Source: JBBDWJ01 sp040902925 (lineage in GTDB: Bacteria > Acidobacteriota > Terriglobia > Bryobacterales > UBA6623). From it: DNA of 33,336 nucleotides. The position numbers and the translations under genes are program-made. The notes beneath the pieces were generated by a model. It was not told the DNA's origin. It did no database searches and saw only the letters and a program-made list of their open reading frames with translations. Shown piece by piece: positions 15,329 through 24,231 of the stretch (positions are counted from its first letter, which is position 1; every line of letters begins with the position of its first letter). The DNA is taken from contig JBBDWJ010000144.1 in assembly GCA_040902925.1 (NCBI GenBank), forward strand, positions 1 to 33,336. Reading direction: 5' to 3'.

Positions 15329-18300
15329 ATGCCCGAGCCGAAATTCCTGCAAGCCCAGCCGATTGTTGACTTTCCAGCCGTCGAACGATCCATTCAAGAG
15401 TTCTGGAAGCAGAACCGGATCTTCGAAAAGAGCATGGAGATCCGCCGCGGAGGGCCAAAATTCGTCTTCAACGAGGGCCCTCCGACCGCCAACGGCCTGC
15501 CCCACAACGGGCACGTGCTGACGCGCGTTTTCAAAGACATCTTTCTGCGTTATCGCACCATGCGAGGCTATTTCGTGCCGCGCAAGGCCGGCTGGGACAC
15601 CCACGGGCTGCCAGTCGAGGTCGAAGTCGAGAAGGAACTCGGCATCCACGGCAAGGCGGCCATTCAGGAGTACGGCCTCGAAAAATTCATCCGGCGCTGC
15701 ATGGATTCGGTCTTCCGCTACACCGAACAATGGGAGCGCATGACCGACCGCGTCGGTTTTTGGGTCGATCTATCCGATGCCTATGTGACATACCACCGCA
15801 GCTACGTGGAAAGCGCCTGGTGGGCGTTGTCGGAGCTTTTCCGTAAGGACCTGCTTTATCAGGGCCACAAGATCGTCTGGTGGTGGCCGCAGGGCGGCAC
15901 GGCGCTTTCCTCGGCCGAAGTGGGGTTGGGGTACAAAACCGTCGAAGACCCTTCGGTCTACGTGGCGCTGCCGCTTGTCGATGATCCGTCCAAGGCCCTG
16001 CTGATCTGGACCACTACGCCCTGGACGTTGCCCGCCAACCAATACGCCGCGGTACGGCCGGATTTCGATTATGTTCAGGTTCGCGACGAGGGCCGCAGCT
16101 TAATCGTCGCCGCCGCGCTACGCGAGCAGATCGCCGCCAAGATCGGGCGCGAGCTGCCGGTTGAGCGCGAGATGAAAGGCTCTGAGCTGCTCGGCTTGCG
16201 CTATCGTCCGCCGTTCGACTACTTCTACGGCCAATATGGCGAGCGGCAGGGCGAGCTGAACGATGGGGGCCGCGAGCACCTGCTGTGGACGGTGCTGGCC
16301 GCCGATTTCGTCGAGCTTGAGCAGGGCACCGGGCTGGTTCATGAAGCGCCTGCGTTCGGCGAAGTGGACTACGAGCTTTTTCGCAAGACGGCGGGAAGAT
16401 TCAAGAATCCGGAGGAAGTGCCGCTGCTTTGTCCGGTGGCTCCCGACGGTAAGTTCACCTCCGAGACGCCCGATCTCGAAGGCCAGTGGGTCAAGGACGC
16501 TGACCGCCAGATCATCCACTGGCTGAAGGAGCGCAGCCTGCTGCTGCATCGCGAGAATTACCGCCACGAGTATCCGTTCTGCTGGCGGGCCGACGATGAT
16601 CCGCTGATTCAGTACGCGCGGCCGGCCTGGTTCATTCGCACGACGGCAAAGATCCAGGACGCCATACGCAACAACGAGACCGTCAACTGGCTGCCCGAGC
16701 ACATCGGCAGCGGGCGTTTTGGCGACTTCCTGGCCAACAACGTAGACTGGGCGCTCTCTCGCGAGCGTTTTTGGGGCACGCCGCTCAATATCTGGATCAA
16801 TGATGCGACCGGGCGCAGACAAGCGCCGTCATCAGTCGAAGAGATCCTGGCGAAAAACCCCGCCGCTTTCGATCACTTTCACCGCGACCGCGAAAAAGAT
16901 CCCAGCCTCTCGCCTCACCTGATGGTGCACAAGCCGTGGATCGATCAGGTGACCTGGACCGAGCCCGGCGAGGCGGGAACCTACCGGCGCGTGCCCGAAG
17001 TCATCGACGCCTGGTTCGATTCCGGCTGCGTCCCGTTTGCGCAGTGGGGATTTCCGCACGTGGGCCGCGAGCAATTCGAAGGCGCGTTCCCGGCCGATTT
17101 CATTACCGAGGCGATCGATCAGACGCGCGGCTGGTTCTATTCGCAACTGATGATTTCGACGCTGTTGTTTGATGCGGAGACGCAGCAGCGGCTCGGGATG
17201 GAGCGGCGCGACTATCCGCACCCGTTTCGCACTTGCATGGTGCTCGGCCACGTCTGCGATCCTTCGGGCAAGAAGGAATCGAAATCGAAGGGCAACTACA
17301 CGGCGCCGGAGGTCATCTTCGACCGCGTGGCTTCCGATTTCGCCGTGGTGACGCCGGAAGAGGCGGGGCTCGAAGTCCAGGACGGCGAGCTGCTGTTGGC
17401 GCGCGAGGATCTCGAAGCGCTGGATTTGCTTCCCGGCGCAACGCTCAAAGTCTACCGTCCCGGCCGCGCTGAAAATGCTGCTAACTTCACGGCGCAGCAA
17501 GGCAAGCGTCTGCCGCGGCGCGTCGCCGTCGTTTCCGCCGCCGACCGCGCCAGGCTCGATGTCACCGCCGGAGCAAAGGGCCTCAAGATCCCGCCCAACG
17601 ACGTGCCTCGTTCGCCCGAGTTCGAGAGGCTGACAGTCGAAAGCACCTCGGGATCAGCCCCGGGCGCCGATGCTTTCCGCTGGTTCTTTTTCGCGGGAAA
17701 CCCGCCCTGGTCGCCGACGCGCCACTCGCTCGGCAACGTGCGCGCGCTGCAGAAGGAGTTCCCGCTCAAGCTACGCAACGTCTATTCGTTCTTTACGATC
17801 TACGCCAACATCGACGGCTTCGACCCCGCAACGATGAAGGGCCGGCCGTTCGCCGAGCGAACGTTGCTCGACCGCTGGATTCTCTCCGAGCTGGCGATTG
17901 TCACCGGCCGCGCCGCTGAGTTTCTCGACAAGTACTACGCCTACGAAGCCGCGACCGAGCTCAATCAGTTCATCGACGGGCTCTCCAACTGGTATTTGCG
18001 CCGCAGCCGCGGCCGGTATTGGAAGAGCGAACTCGATGACGACAAGCAGGACGCCTACGCAACGTTGTATGAGTGCCTGGTGACGGTGATCCGGCTGGCC
18101 GCGCCGTTTGTGCCGTTCATGACCGAGGAGATTCATCAGAATCTTCGGCGGCCGCTCGGCGATGGCGAGCCCGAAAGTGTCCATCTGTGCGAGTTTCCGC
18201 GGGCGGATGAAAGCCGCATCGACCGCGCGCTATCGGAAGAAATGGCGGCGGTGCGCAATATCGTCTCGCTCGGGCTGCGCGTGCGGACCGAGCACAGCCT

Positions 18301-18979
18301 GAAGGTGCGGCAGCCGCTGGCGCGCGCCGAGGTTGTAGTGCCAGGCGAGATGCAGGAGAAGCTGGCTGCATACAGCTATCTGATCGCGGAAGAGCTGAAC
18401 GTTCACGATGTCATGTTTGTGAGCGGCGGGCAGGAGCATGTCCGCTACATCGTGCAACCCAACTACCGCCGGCTTGGCCCGCGGCTGGGCAAGAAGATGC
18501 CGCTCGCGAAGAAGGCTTTTCAGTCCGTCGATGCCGCCGCTTTGCGCGAACAGTTGCTGTCGAGCGGCAAGGGCGAGATCGAATTGGACGGAGAAAAACT
18601 CGCGCTCGAACCCGAAGACGTTGAGGTGCTCATCGAAGCCACGGGACACTTCGCGGCCGCCGGCGATCGTACGACAGTCGTGGTGCTCGACACCAACCTC
18701 GACGATAGGCTGCGCGACGAAGGTTTTTACCGCGAGCTGCTGCACCGCGTTCAGAACCTGCGCAAAGAGCTCAATGTCGATTACACCGAGCGCATCCGCT
18801 TGAGTGTCGCCGGCTCCGACCGCCTGAAGCGAATCCTTGCCGGCAACGAAGAGCATTTCATGGGCGAGACGCTGTGCCGCGAGCTGAATATGAATGGTAC
18901 GTCGTGGGAAGGCGCCGGCCGTTGGGAGATGAATGTCGATGGCGAGGATGTGACCGTGGTGCTCGCCCGCGATGCCTAG
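15329..18979 (+). CDS. ileS: Isoleucyl-tRNA synthetase, IleRS2-like with insertion
   Basis: A 1216-residue class I synthetase charging tRNA-Ile. The HIGH motif is HNGH (59-62, in GPPTANGLPHNGH), followed by GWDTHGLPVEVEVEKELGI, which resembles the IleRS2 (eukaryote-type) branch. The CP1 editing domain is present (IWTTTPWTLPAN; GTGLVHEAPAFGEVDY). The KMSKS loop is KESKS (649-653). In other IleRS the loop is soon followed by a GADALRW-type helix; here 111 residues (668-778, from ASDFAVVTPEEAG) intervene before GADAFRWFFF (779-788). The anticodon-binding domain and a DUF5915-like C-terminal domain (DTNLDDRLRDEGF) follow, with no C-terminal zinc-binding cysteines, again as in IleRS2. The usual length is about 930 for IleRS1 and 1040 for IleRS2. 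The ribosome site is weak. Function is near certain, branch assignment likely. Confidence 0.96.
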   Translation: MPEPKFLQAQPIVDFPAVERSIQEFWKQNRIFEKSMEIRRGGPKFVFNEGPPTANGLPHNGHVLTRVFKDIFLRYRTMRGYFVPRKAGWDTHGLPVEVEVEKELGIHGKAAIQEYGLEKFIRRCMDSVFRYTEQWERMTDRVGFWVDLSDAYVTYHRSYVESAWWALSELFRKDLLYQGHKIVWWWPQGGTALSSAEVGLGYKTVEDPSVYVALPLVDDPSKALLIWTTTPWTLPANQYAAVRPDFDYVQVRDEGRSLIVAAALREQIAAKIGRELPVEREMKGSELLGLRYRPPFDYFYGQYGERQGELNDGGREHLLWTVLAADFVELEQGTGLVHEAPAFGEVDYELFRKTAGRFKNPEEVPLLCPVAPDGKFTSETPDLEGQWVKDADRQIIHWLKERSLLLHRENYRHEYPFCWRADDDPLIQYARPAWFIRTTAKIQDAIRNNETVNWLPEHIGSGRFGDFLANNVDWALSRERFWGTPLNIWINDATGRRQAPSSVEEILAKNPAAFDHFHRDREKDPSLSPHLMVHKPWIDQVTWTEPGEAGTYRRVPEVIDAWFDSGCVPFAQWGFPHVGREQFEGAFPADFITEAIDQTRGWFYSQLMISTLLFDAETQQRLGMERRDYPHPFRTCMVLGHVCDPSGKKESKSKGNYTAPEVIFDRVASDFAVVTPEEAGLEVQDGELLLAREDLEALDLLPGATLKVYRPGRAENAANFTAQQGKRLPRRVAVVSAADRARLDVTAGAKGLKIPPNDVPRSPEFERLTVESTSGSAPGADAFRWFFFAGNPPWSPTRHSLGNVRALQKEFPLKLRNVYSFFTIYANIDGFDPATMKGRPFAERTLLDRWILSELAIVTGRAAEFLDKYYAYEAATELNQFIDGLSNWYLRRSRGRYWKSELDDDKQDAYATLYECLVTVIRLAAPFVPFMTEEIHQNLRRPLGDGEPESVHLCEFPRADESRIDRALSEEMAAVRNIVSLGLRVRTEHSLKVRQPLARAEVVVPGEMQEKLAAYSYLIAEELNVHDVMFVSGGQEHVRYIVQPNYRRLGPRLGKKMPLAKKAFQSVDAAALREQLLSSGKGEIELDGEKLALEPEDVEVLIEATGHFAAAGDRTTVVVLDTNLDDRLRDEGFYRELLHRVQNLRKELNVDYTERIRLSVAGSDRLKRILAGNEEHFMGETLCRELNMNGTSWEGAGRWEMNVDGEDVTVVLARDA

Positions 18980-19001
18980 GGGTGTTGAAAAGGGCGGATT
19001 C

Positions 19002-19077
19002 AGCCGCAGATACAAGCCGATGGACGCAGATAAGCCATTTGTTTTCAATCTGCGTTTATCTGCGTCCATCTGCGGCT
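19002..19077. repeat. CGCAGAT-type inverted repeat
   Basis: A long imperfect inverted repeat starts 22 bp after the ileS stop. The inner arms GATGGACGCAGATAA (19019-19033) and TTATCTGCGTCCATC (19056-19070) pair perfectly over 15 bp. The outer arms AGCCGCA (19002-19008) and TGCGGCT (19071-19077) add 7 bp, with 10 unpaired bases on the left side only. The loop itself contains ATCTGCGT. The heptamer CGCAGAT or its complement occurs five times. Dispersed repeats of the form CCGCAGATGGACGCAGATAA occur in many unrelated environmental bacteria, so this is probably a mobile-like intergenic element, possibly also acting as a terminator of ileS. Confidence 0.75.
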
Positions 19078-19177
19078 CGGAATCCTCAGCAGGCTGCCAG
19101 GCGGAAGCTAGTACTCAAGTTCTCTAAGTTCATCGCTCACCCCCGCTGCCCGCGCTAAGCTAATCAGAGGCCCTCGC

Positions 19178-22100
19178 ATGCCCCTATCCGGCTTCGATCC
19201 TTTGGTTGCGGAGTGGTTCGAGGGGCGGTTCGGACGCCCCACGGAACCGCAGGTGCTCGGCTGGCCCGAGATCCGCTCCGGCCGCGATGTTCTGATCTCG
19301 GCCCCTACCGGATCGGGCAAAACCCTCGCCGCATTCCTGCACTGTCTGGATGGTCTCGTACGCCAGGCGCGAACGGGCGTACTGCCTGACGAGACGGTCG
19401 CTGTTTACGTCTCTCCGCTGAAGGCGCTTAGCAACGACATCCGCAAAAATCTGGAAACTCCGCTAGGCGAGATTTATCAGCTCGCCGCCAAAAAAGGCAT
19501 TTCGCTTGCGCCGATCCGCACGGCGGTTCGCACCGGAGACACCAAAGTCTGGGAACGGCAGCAGATGGCCGCCAGGCCACCGCACATTCTGGTGACCACG
19601 CCGGAATCGCTGTTCATCCTGCTTACCGCGCGCCGCAGCCGCGAAGCATTGCGCACGGCGCGCACGGTGATCGTGGATGAAATCCACGCCGTCGCCGATG
19701 ACAAGCGCGGCTCGCACCTGGCGCTGTCTCTCGAACGGTTGGAGTGGATCGCGGCGGTAAACGGTGCGGGAAACGGCGGCGCGCGGCGCCTGCAGCGGAT
19801 CGGGCTTTCCGCGACAGTCAAGCCCATCGACGAGGTGGCGCGGTTTCTGAGCCGCCAGTTCGATCCACAGGCCAACGGCGCCGGCGGCCACGCCGCACAG
19901 GGGCATCATGTAGCACAGGGGCGTATCGTGCAGGCCGGGCATGTTCAAGCCGGGCACATCGTTCAAATCGGACATCGCCGCGCGATGGAGCTGGCGGTCG
20001 AGGTTCCCAAAGACGAGCTCGGCGTCGTCGCGACGAACGAGATGTGGGAGGAGATTTACGATCGCCTCGCCGCGCTCATTCTTGAAAACCGCACGACGCT
20101 GCTGTTCGTCAACACGCGCCGGCTTGCCGAACGCGTAACGCACCACTTACAGGAGCGCGTCGGAGCCGATGTCGTGCTGCCGCATCACGGCAGCCTCTCG
20201 CGCAAGCTGCGCCTCGACGCCGAAGAAAAACTCAAAAACGGCGAGTTGCGCGCCGTCGTCGCCACCGCCTCGCTCGAACTCGGCATCGACATCGGCACGG
20301 TCGATCTGGTCTGCCAGGTCGGCTCGCCGCGCTCGATCGCCGTTGCGCTGCAACGTTTCGGGCGTTCCGGGCACTGGGTTGGAGCGACGCCGAAGGCGCG
20401 CCTGTTCACCACGACTCGCGACGAGTTGATTGAATGCGCCGCGCTGATGCGCGCCATTCAGCAAGGCGAACTCGACTGTCTCGAAATTCCTGATTCGCCC
20501 CTCGACGTGCTCGCGCAGCAAATCGTCGCCGAAACGGCTTGCGAGGAGTGGGGCGAGGACGAGCTTTTCGAACGCTTCCGCTCGACCTACGCCTACCGAG
20601 GCCTTTCGCGGGAAAAGTTCGACGCCGTAATCGCGATGCTTTCCGAAGGCATCAGCAGCGCTCGCGGACGCAGCGCGGCCTATCTGCACCGCGACCAGGT
20701 CAATCACCGCCTGCGGGGGCGGCGCAATGCGCGGCTGGCTTCGATCACTTCCGGCGGGGCGATTCCCGATACGGCGCAGTATCGCGTCGTTGCCGAGCCG
20801 GAAGGCTCGACCGTCGGCTCGCTCGATGAAGACTTCGCGGTCGAAAGCATGGCCGGCGATATTTTCTTGCTGGGCACTACGTCGTGGAGAATCCGCCGCG
20901 TCGAAGCCGGCGTGGTGCGCGTCGAAGACGCTCACGGGGCTGCTCCAACGATCCCGTTCTGGCGGGGCGAAGCGCCGGGCCGCACGTTCGAGCTGTCGCG
21001 CGAAGTGTCTCGATTGCGCGAGGATGTCGCGGCTTGGCTCGACCGCCATGCCGTGAGCGCGCCGGGTGCGGAGAAGCAGACCTCGGGTACGCAAGCAACG
21101 GAAACGCAAACAGCAAGGACGCAAGCAGCGGACTTGCCCACCGATTCCGGGAGCGCCGCAGCGGGTCAAACAGGCTATCCACTGCCGGAGCTGCTGTTGA
21201 AAGAATGCTGCCTCGACAGGCGCGGCGCGGAGCAGGCAGTCGAGTACATCCAGGCGGGGCGCCGGGCGCTAGGCGCGATGCCGTCGCATCAGACCGTCGT
21301 CGCGGAGCGTTTTTTTGACGAATCCGGCGGCATGCAGCTCATCCTGCACGCGCCGTTCGGCTCGCGCATCAACCGCGCCTGGGGGCTGGCGCTGCGCAAA
21401 CGCTTCTGCCGCTCGTTCAATCTCGAGCTACAGGCCGCGGCCACCGATAACGGCATCAACATCTCGCTCACCGAGCAGCATGCCTTCCCGCTCGAGATGG
21501 TTTTTGAGTTTCTGCGCCCCGCGACGCTCGAACACGTGCTGACGCAGGCTCTGCTCGATTCCCCAATGTTCACGGCGCGCTGGCGCTGGAATCTCTCGGT
21601 CGCGCTGGCGGTGCTGCGTTTTTCAGGCGGCCGCAAGGTTCCGCCGCCGCTGCAGCGCATGCGCGCCGAAGACCTGCTGGCCGGGGTCTTTCCCGATCAG
21701 GCCGCCTGCGCCGAGAACCTGACGGGCGAGATTCGCATCCCCGATCACCCGCTGGTCAACGAAACCATCGACAACTGCCTGCACGAGGCGATGGATGTAG
21801 ACGGGCTCCGCGAAGTGATCGAGGGCATCCTCGACGGCCGCATCCGCACCGAAGCGCGTGAGACCGCCGAGCCCTCGCCATTTTCTCACGAGATTCTCAA
21901 CGCCAACCCTTACGCCTTTCTCGACGACGCACCGCTCGAGGAGCGCCGGGCGCGCGCAGTGCAGATGCGCCGTTCGCTCGGCGGCGATCTAGTGGACGGC
22001 TTCGCGGCGCTCGACCCGGCCGCCATTACGCAGATCGAGGAAGAGGTCTGGCCCCTCGTCCGCGACGCCGATGAGCTGCACGATGCGCTGTTGACGCTGG

Positions 22101-24094
22101 TGACGGCCCAGCCGCGCCCGGAGTGGGACGAGTATTTCCAAACGCTCGCCGGCAGCGGCCGCGCTACGTTGCTCGAAGTTCCCGAGGCGCGCGGCGGAAC
22201 GGGCAACGCGCAGCCCCTCCCGAAGTTCTGGGTCGCGGCCGAACGTCTCGCGCTCGCCCAACGGGTGCATCCGGAAGCCGCGTGCCGGCCCGCGATCGAG
22301 GCGATCGGTCCCTCAAAGTCGCTGCCGGATTCTCGGCAGGCCTGCGTGACCGAAGTGTTGCGCGGCTGGCTCGATTCCACGGGCCCAACCACGATTTCAG
22401 AACTGGCTGACCGGCTGGCGCTTTCTGACGAACTGGTCGAGAGAGCGCTGTTGCAGCTCGAATCCGAGGGGCAGGTGCTGCGCGGCCATTTCCGGCCTTC
22501 CTTAAGTGCAATCTCCGCGGATGCCGGTTCGCAATCCCGCGAGAAATCGGCCTCCGAAATCGAGTGGTGCAACCGGCGAGTGCTGGCGCGCATTCATCGC
22601 CTCACGCTGGGGCGCCTGCGCCGCGAAATCCAGCCGGTCAGCTCGGCGGACTTCATGCGCTTTCTGTGCCGCTGGCAGCATGTCTCGCCGTCGCATCGCC
22701 TTCACGGTGTCGATGGCACGCTGGAGGTTCTGCGGCAACTGCAAGGCTACGAGATCCCGGCAGCGGCCTGGGAAGCGGAGATCCTGCCGCGCCGCGTCGT
22801 CAACTACAAGCCCGACTTGCTGGACCGGCTGTGTTTTTCGGGGGAAATCGTTTGGGGACGGCTGTCGCCGCATCCGGCATTTGAGCCCGTATCGCACGGC
22901 AACGGCTCGAACGGTCTGCGCGGCCTCCATACGCGTGAAACGCTGGATGGCCCGGGCATCGGTGATACAGGCAACGGCGGTGAGATCGCCGCAGGAGTGC
23001 GACAGCGGCGGGTGCGCCCCACGCGAGTCGCTCCGATCTCGCTGTTCCTGCGCGAGGACGCGCCAACTCTGCTTGCAGAGGCCAAGGTATTTGCGGCCGA
23101 GGCTCCAACGCCGGCAACGGCCACCCGAAGCCGCCACGGCGGCGCTGCCAAGCAAGCCACGGTGCGTGGGACCAAACGTGCGGCGAGCGATGCCAGAAAC
23201 AACGCCAACGGCGACGCGAGCGTTCCGGCTCTCGAAACATCGCTCAGCCACCCGGCTCAAGAAGTCCTGAAGGCGCTGGAGGCGCGCGGCGCCTCATTTT
23301 TTGCCGATCTGGTGCGGGCTACCCGGCGGCTGCCGAGCGAAGTGGAGGACGGGCTCTGGGAGTTGGTGGCGGCCGGGCTAGTAACCGCCGACGGTTTTGA
23401 GAATTTGCGCGCGTTGCTTGACCCGAAGAGACGCCGCGGTGAAGGGCGCGGCCGCACCGCCCGCCCGCGGCACGCCGCCGGTCGCTGGGCGCTACTCACG
23501 GATATCCTCTCCGATGAGGAACCCATTCCAGCGGCGGCCCGCGTCGCCCCCACGGGCGAGCCTGAGATTTTGCCCCCAGAGGCGGCAAACGGCGCGCCAG
23601 AAACGGACGAGAGCCTCGAGGAACATGTTCTAGGCGACATTGCGGCCAAGCCGCCCAGCAGCCCGGTGGAGGCTTTCGCGCGGCAGGTGCTGAAGCGCTG
23701 GGGAGTCGTCTTCCGCGACATTCTTCAGCGCGAATCGCTCGCGCCGCCTTGGCGGGACCTTTTGACAGTGCTACGCCGCATGGAAGCCCGCGGCGAGATT
23801 CGCGGAGGGCGGTTCGTGGAGGCCTTTCGCGGCGAGCAGTTCGCCAGGCCCGAGGCGGTCGATGCGCTGCGCGCCATCCGCCGCGCGGAAAGTAGCGGCG
23901 AAGAAATCACGGTCAACACGGCCGATCCACTCAACCTGGCCGGAATTATCCTGCCCGGTCCAAGGCTAGCCGCCTCGACGGGGGTGGTTGTGCGCTTGCG
24001 CGACGGCAAGCTCGTCGAGCAGCCCCCGGCGGAGCTGCTCCCTCAAGGCGCCGAGGCAGCCTACGCCAGCCCCACAGCGAGCACCGTGGCGTAG
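19178..24094 (+). CDS. lhr: Lhr-type large superfamily 2 helicase
   Basis: A 1638-residue ATP-dependent DNA helicase of the Lhr family (3'-5' translocase implicated in DNA repair). The Lhr core has Walker A APTGSGKT (42-49), motif Ia VSPLKAL, DEIH (167-170), SAT (211-213) and motif VI QRFGRSGH (392-399). Winged-helix and Lhr-specific domains follow up to about residue 900. The C-terminal extension ends with the family block GGRFVEAFRGEQFARPEAVDAL and ITVNTADPLNLAGIILPG, so this is the long form, about 100 residues longer than the E. coli protein (about 1540). The extra length sits in low-complexity linkers: residues 238-268, 630-665 and about 1270-1360. AGAGG lies 7 nt before the ATG. The stop lies inside a tandem duplication. 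No partner nuclease or ligase gene adjoins it. Confidence 0.95.
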   Translation: MPLSGFDPLVAEWFEGRFGRPTEPQVLGWPEIRSGRDVLISAPTGSGKTLAAFLHCLDGLVRQARTGVLPDETVAVYVSPLKALSNDIRKNLETPLGEIYQLAAKKGISLAPIRTAVRTGDTKVWERQQMAARPPHILVTTPESLFILLTARRSREALRTARTVIVDEIHAVADDKRGSHLALSLERLEWIAAVNGAGNGGARRLQRIGLSATVKPIDEVARFLSRQFDPQANGAGGHAAQGHHVAQGRIVQAGHVQAGHIVQIGHRRAMELAVEVPKDELGVVATNEMWEEIYDRLAALILENRTTLLFVNTRRLAERVTHHLQERVGADVVLPHHGSLSRKLRLDAEEKLKNGELRAVVATASLELGIDIGTVDLVCQVGSPRSIAVALQRFGRSGHWVGATPKARLFTTTRDELIECAALMRAIQQGELDCLEIPDSPLDVLAQQIVAETACEEWGEDELFERFRSTYAYRGLSREKFDAVIAMLSEGISSARGRSAAYLHRDQVNHRLRGRRNARLASITSGGAIPDTAQYRVVAEPEGSTVGSLDEDFAVESMAGDIFLLGTTSWRIRRVEAGVVRVEDAHGAAPTIPFWRGEAPGRTFELSREVSRLREDVAAWLDRHAVSAPGAEKQTSGTQATETQTARTQAADLPTDSGSAAAGQTGYPLPELLLKECCLDRRGAEQAVEYIQAGRRALGAMPSHQTVVAERFFDESGGMQLILHAPFGSRINRAWGLALRKRFCRSFNLELQAAATDNGINISLTEQHAFPLEMVFEFLRPATLEHVLTQALLDSPMFTARWRWNLSVALAVLRFSGGRKVPPPLQRMRAEDLLAGVFPDQAACAENLTGEIRIPDHPLVNETIDNCLHEAMDVDGLREVIEGILDGRIRTEARETAEPSPFSHEILNANPYAFLDDAPLEERRARAVQMRRSLGGDLVDGFAALDPAAITQIEEEVWPLVRDADELHDALLTLVTAQPRPEWDEYFQTLAGSGRATLLEVPEARGGTGNAQPLPKFWVAAERLALAQRVHPEAACRPAIEAIGPSKSLPDSRQACVTEVLRGWLDSTGPTTISELADRLALSDELVERALLQLESEGQVLRGHFRPSLSAISADAGSQSREKSASEIEWCNRRVLARIHRLTLGRLRREIQPVSSADFMRFLCRWQHVSPSHRLHGVDGTLEVLRQLQGYEIPAAAWEAEILPRRVVNYKPDLLDRLCFSGEIVWGRLSPHPAFEPVSHGNGSNGLRGLHTRETLDGPGIGDTGNGGEIAAGVRQRRVRPTRVAPISLFLREDAPTLLAEAKVFAAEAPTPATATRSRHGGAAKQATVRGTKRAASDARNNANGDASVPALETSLSHPAQEVLKALEARGASFFADLVRATRRLPSEVEDGLWELVAAGLVTADGFENLRALLDPKRRRGEGRGRTARPRHAAGRWALLTDILSDEEPIPAAARVAPTGEPEILPPEAANGAPETDESLEEHVLGDIAAKPPSSPVEAFARQVLKRWGVVFRDILQRESLAPPWRDLLTVLRRMEARGEIRGGRFVEAFRGEQFARPEAVDALRAIRRAESSGEEITVNTADPLNLAGIILPGPRLAASTGVVVRLRDGKLVEQPPAELLPQGAEAAYASPTASTVA
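19895..19981 (+). repeat. In-frame 15/18-nt repeat tract in lhr
   Basis: Five degenerate units of 18, 18, 15, 18 and 18 nt encode AQGHHV, AQGRIV, QAGHV, QAGHIV and QIGHRR (residues 240-268). The tract lies between motif III of the first RecA-like domain and the start of the second (MELAVEV). All units keep the reading frame, so this looks like an expanded surface loop. The His/Gln/Gly composition is unlike the rest of the helicase. Confidence 0.7.
21089..21133 (+). repeat. Three 15-nt tandem units in lhr linker
   Basis: Units at 21089-21103, 21104-21118 and 21119-21133 all start ACGCAA and encode TQATE, TQTAR and TQAAD (residues 638-652). They form a Thr/Gln/Ala linker after the winged-helix part of the Lhr core, following a segment of the same flavour (EKQTSG). 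Copy number probably varies between strains, which is inference. Confidence 0.7.
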
Positions 24095-24120
24095 TCCCAC
24101 AGCAAGCACCGCGGCGTGGC
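24071..24120. repeat. 25-bp tandem duplication spanning the lhr stop
   Basis: Two 25-bp copies (24071-24095 and 24096-24120) differ at four positions. The first supplies the last codons and TAG stop of lhr; the equivalent triplet in the second copy is TGG. The duplication therefore sits exactly on the end of the gene. Confidence 0.65.
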
Positions 24121-24200
24121 CCGGCATATCCCGCCGGCTGTTTCCGCCGAGAGATGCAGGAATGCCTAATCCCCCGCTCACGGGGCCGCCCTGCGATGCT

Positions 24201-24224
24201 GGGACCGGTAAGAGTACCGGTCCC
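24201..24224. terminator. Perfect 10-bp stem-loop between convergent lhr and glycosyltransferase
   Basis: GGGACCGGTA (24201-24210), loop AGAG and TACCGGTCCC (24215-24224) form a perfect 10-bp hairpin. It is 7 nt from the end of the minus-strand glycosyltransferase stop and about 105 nt after the lhr stop. Position and symmetry suggest a bidirectional terminator; there is no T-run, so it could equally be a dispersed palindrome. Confidence 0.5.
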
Positions 24225-24231
24225 CACGGGC

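Noticed and set aside
22502..23270. Overlapping 250-codon frames on both strands inside lhr
   Set aside because: Both overlap the continuous Lhr frame in its linker region and show no domain or ribosome site.
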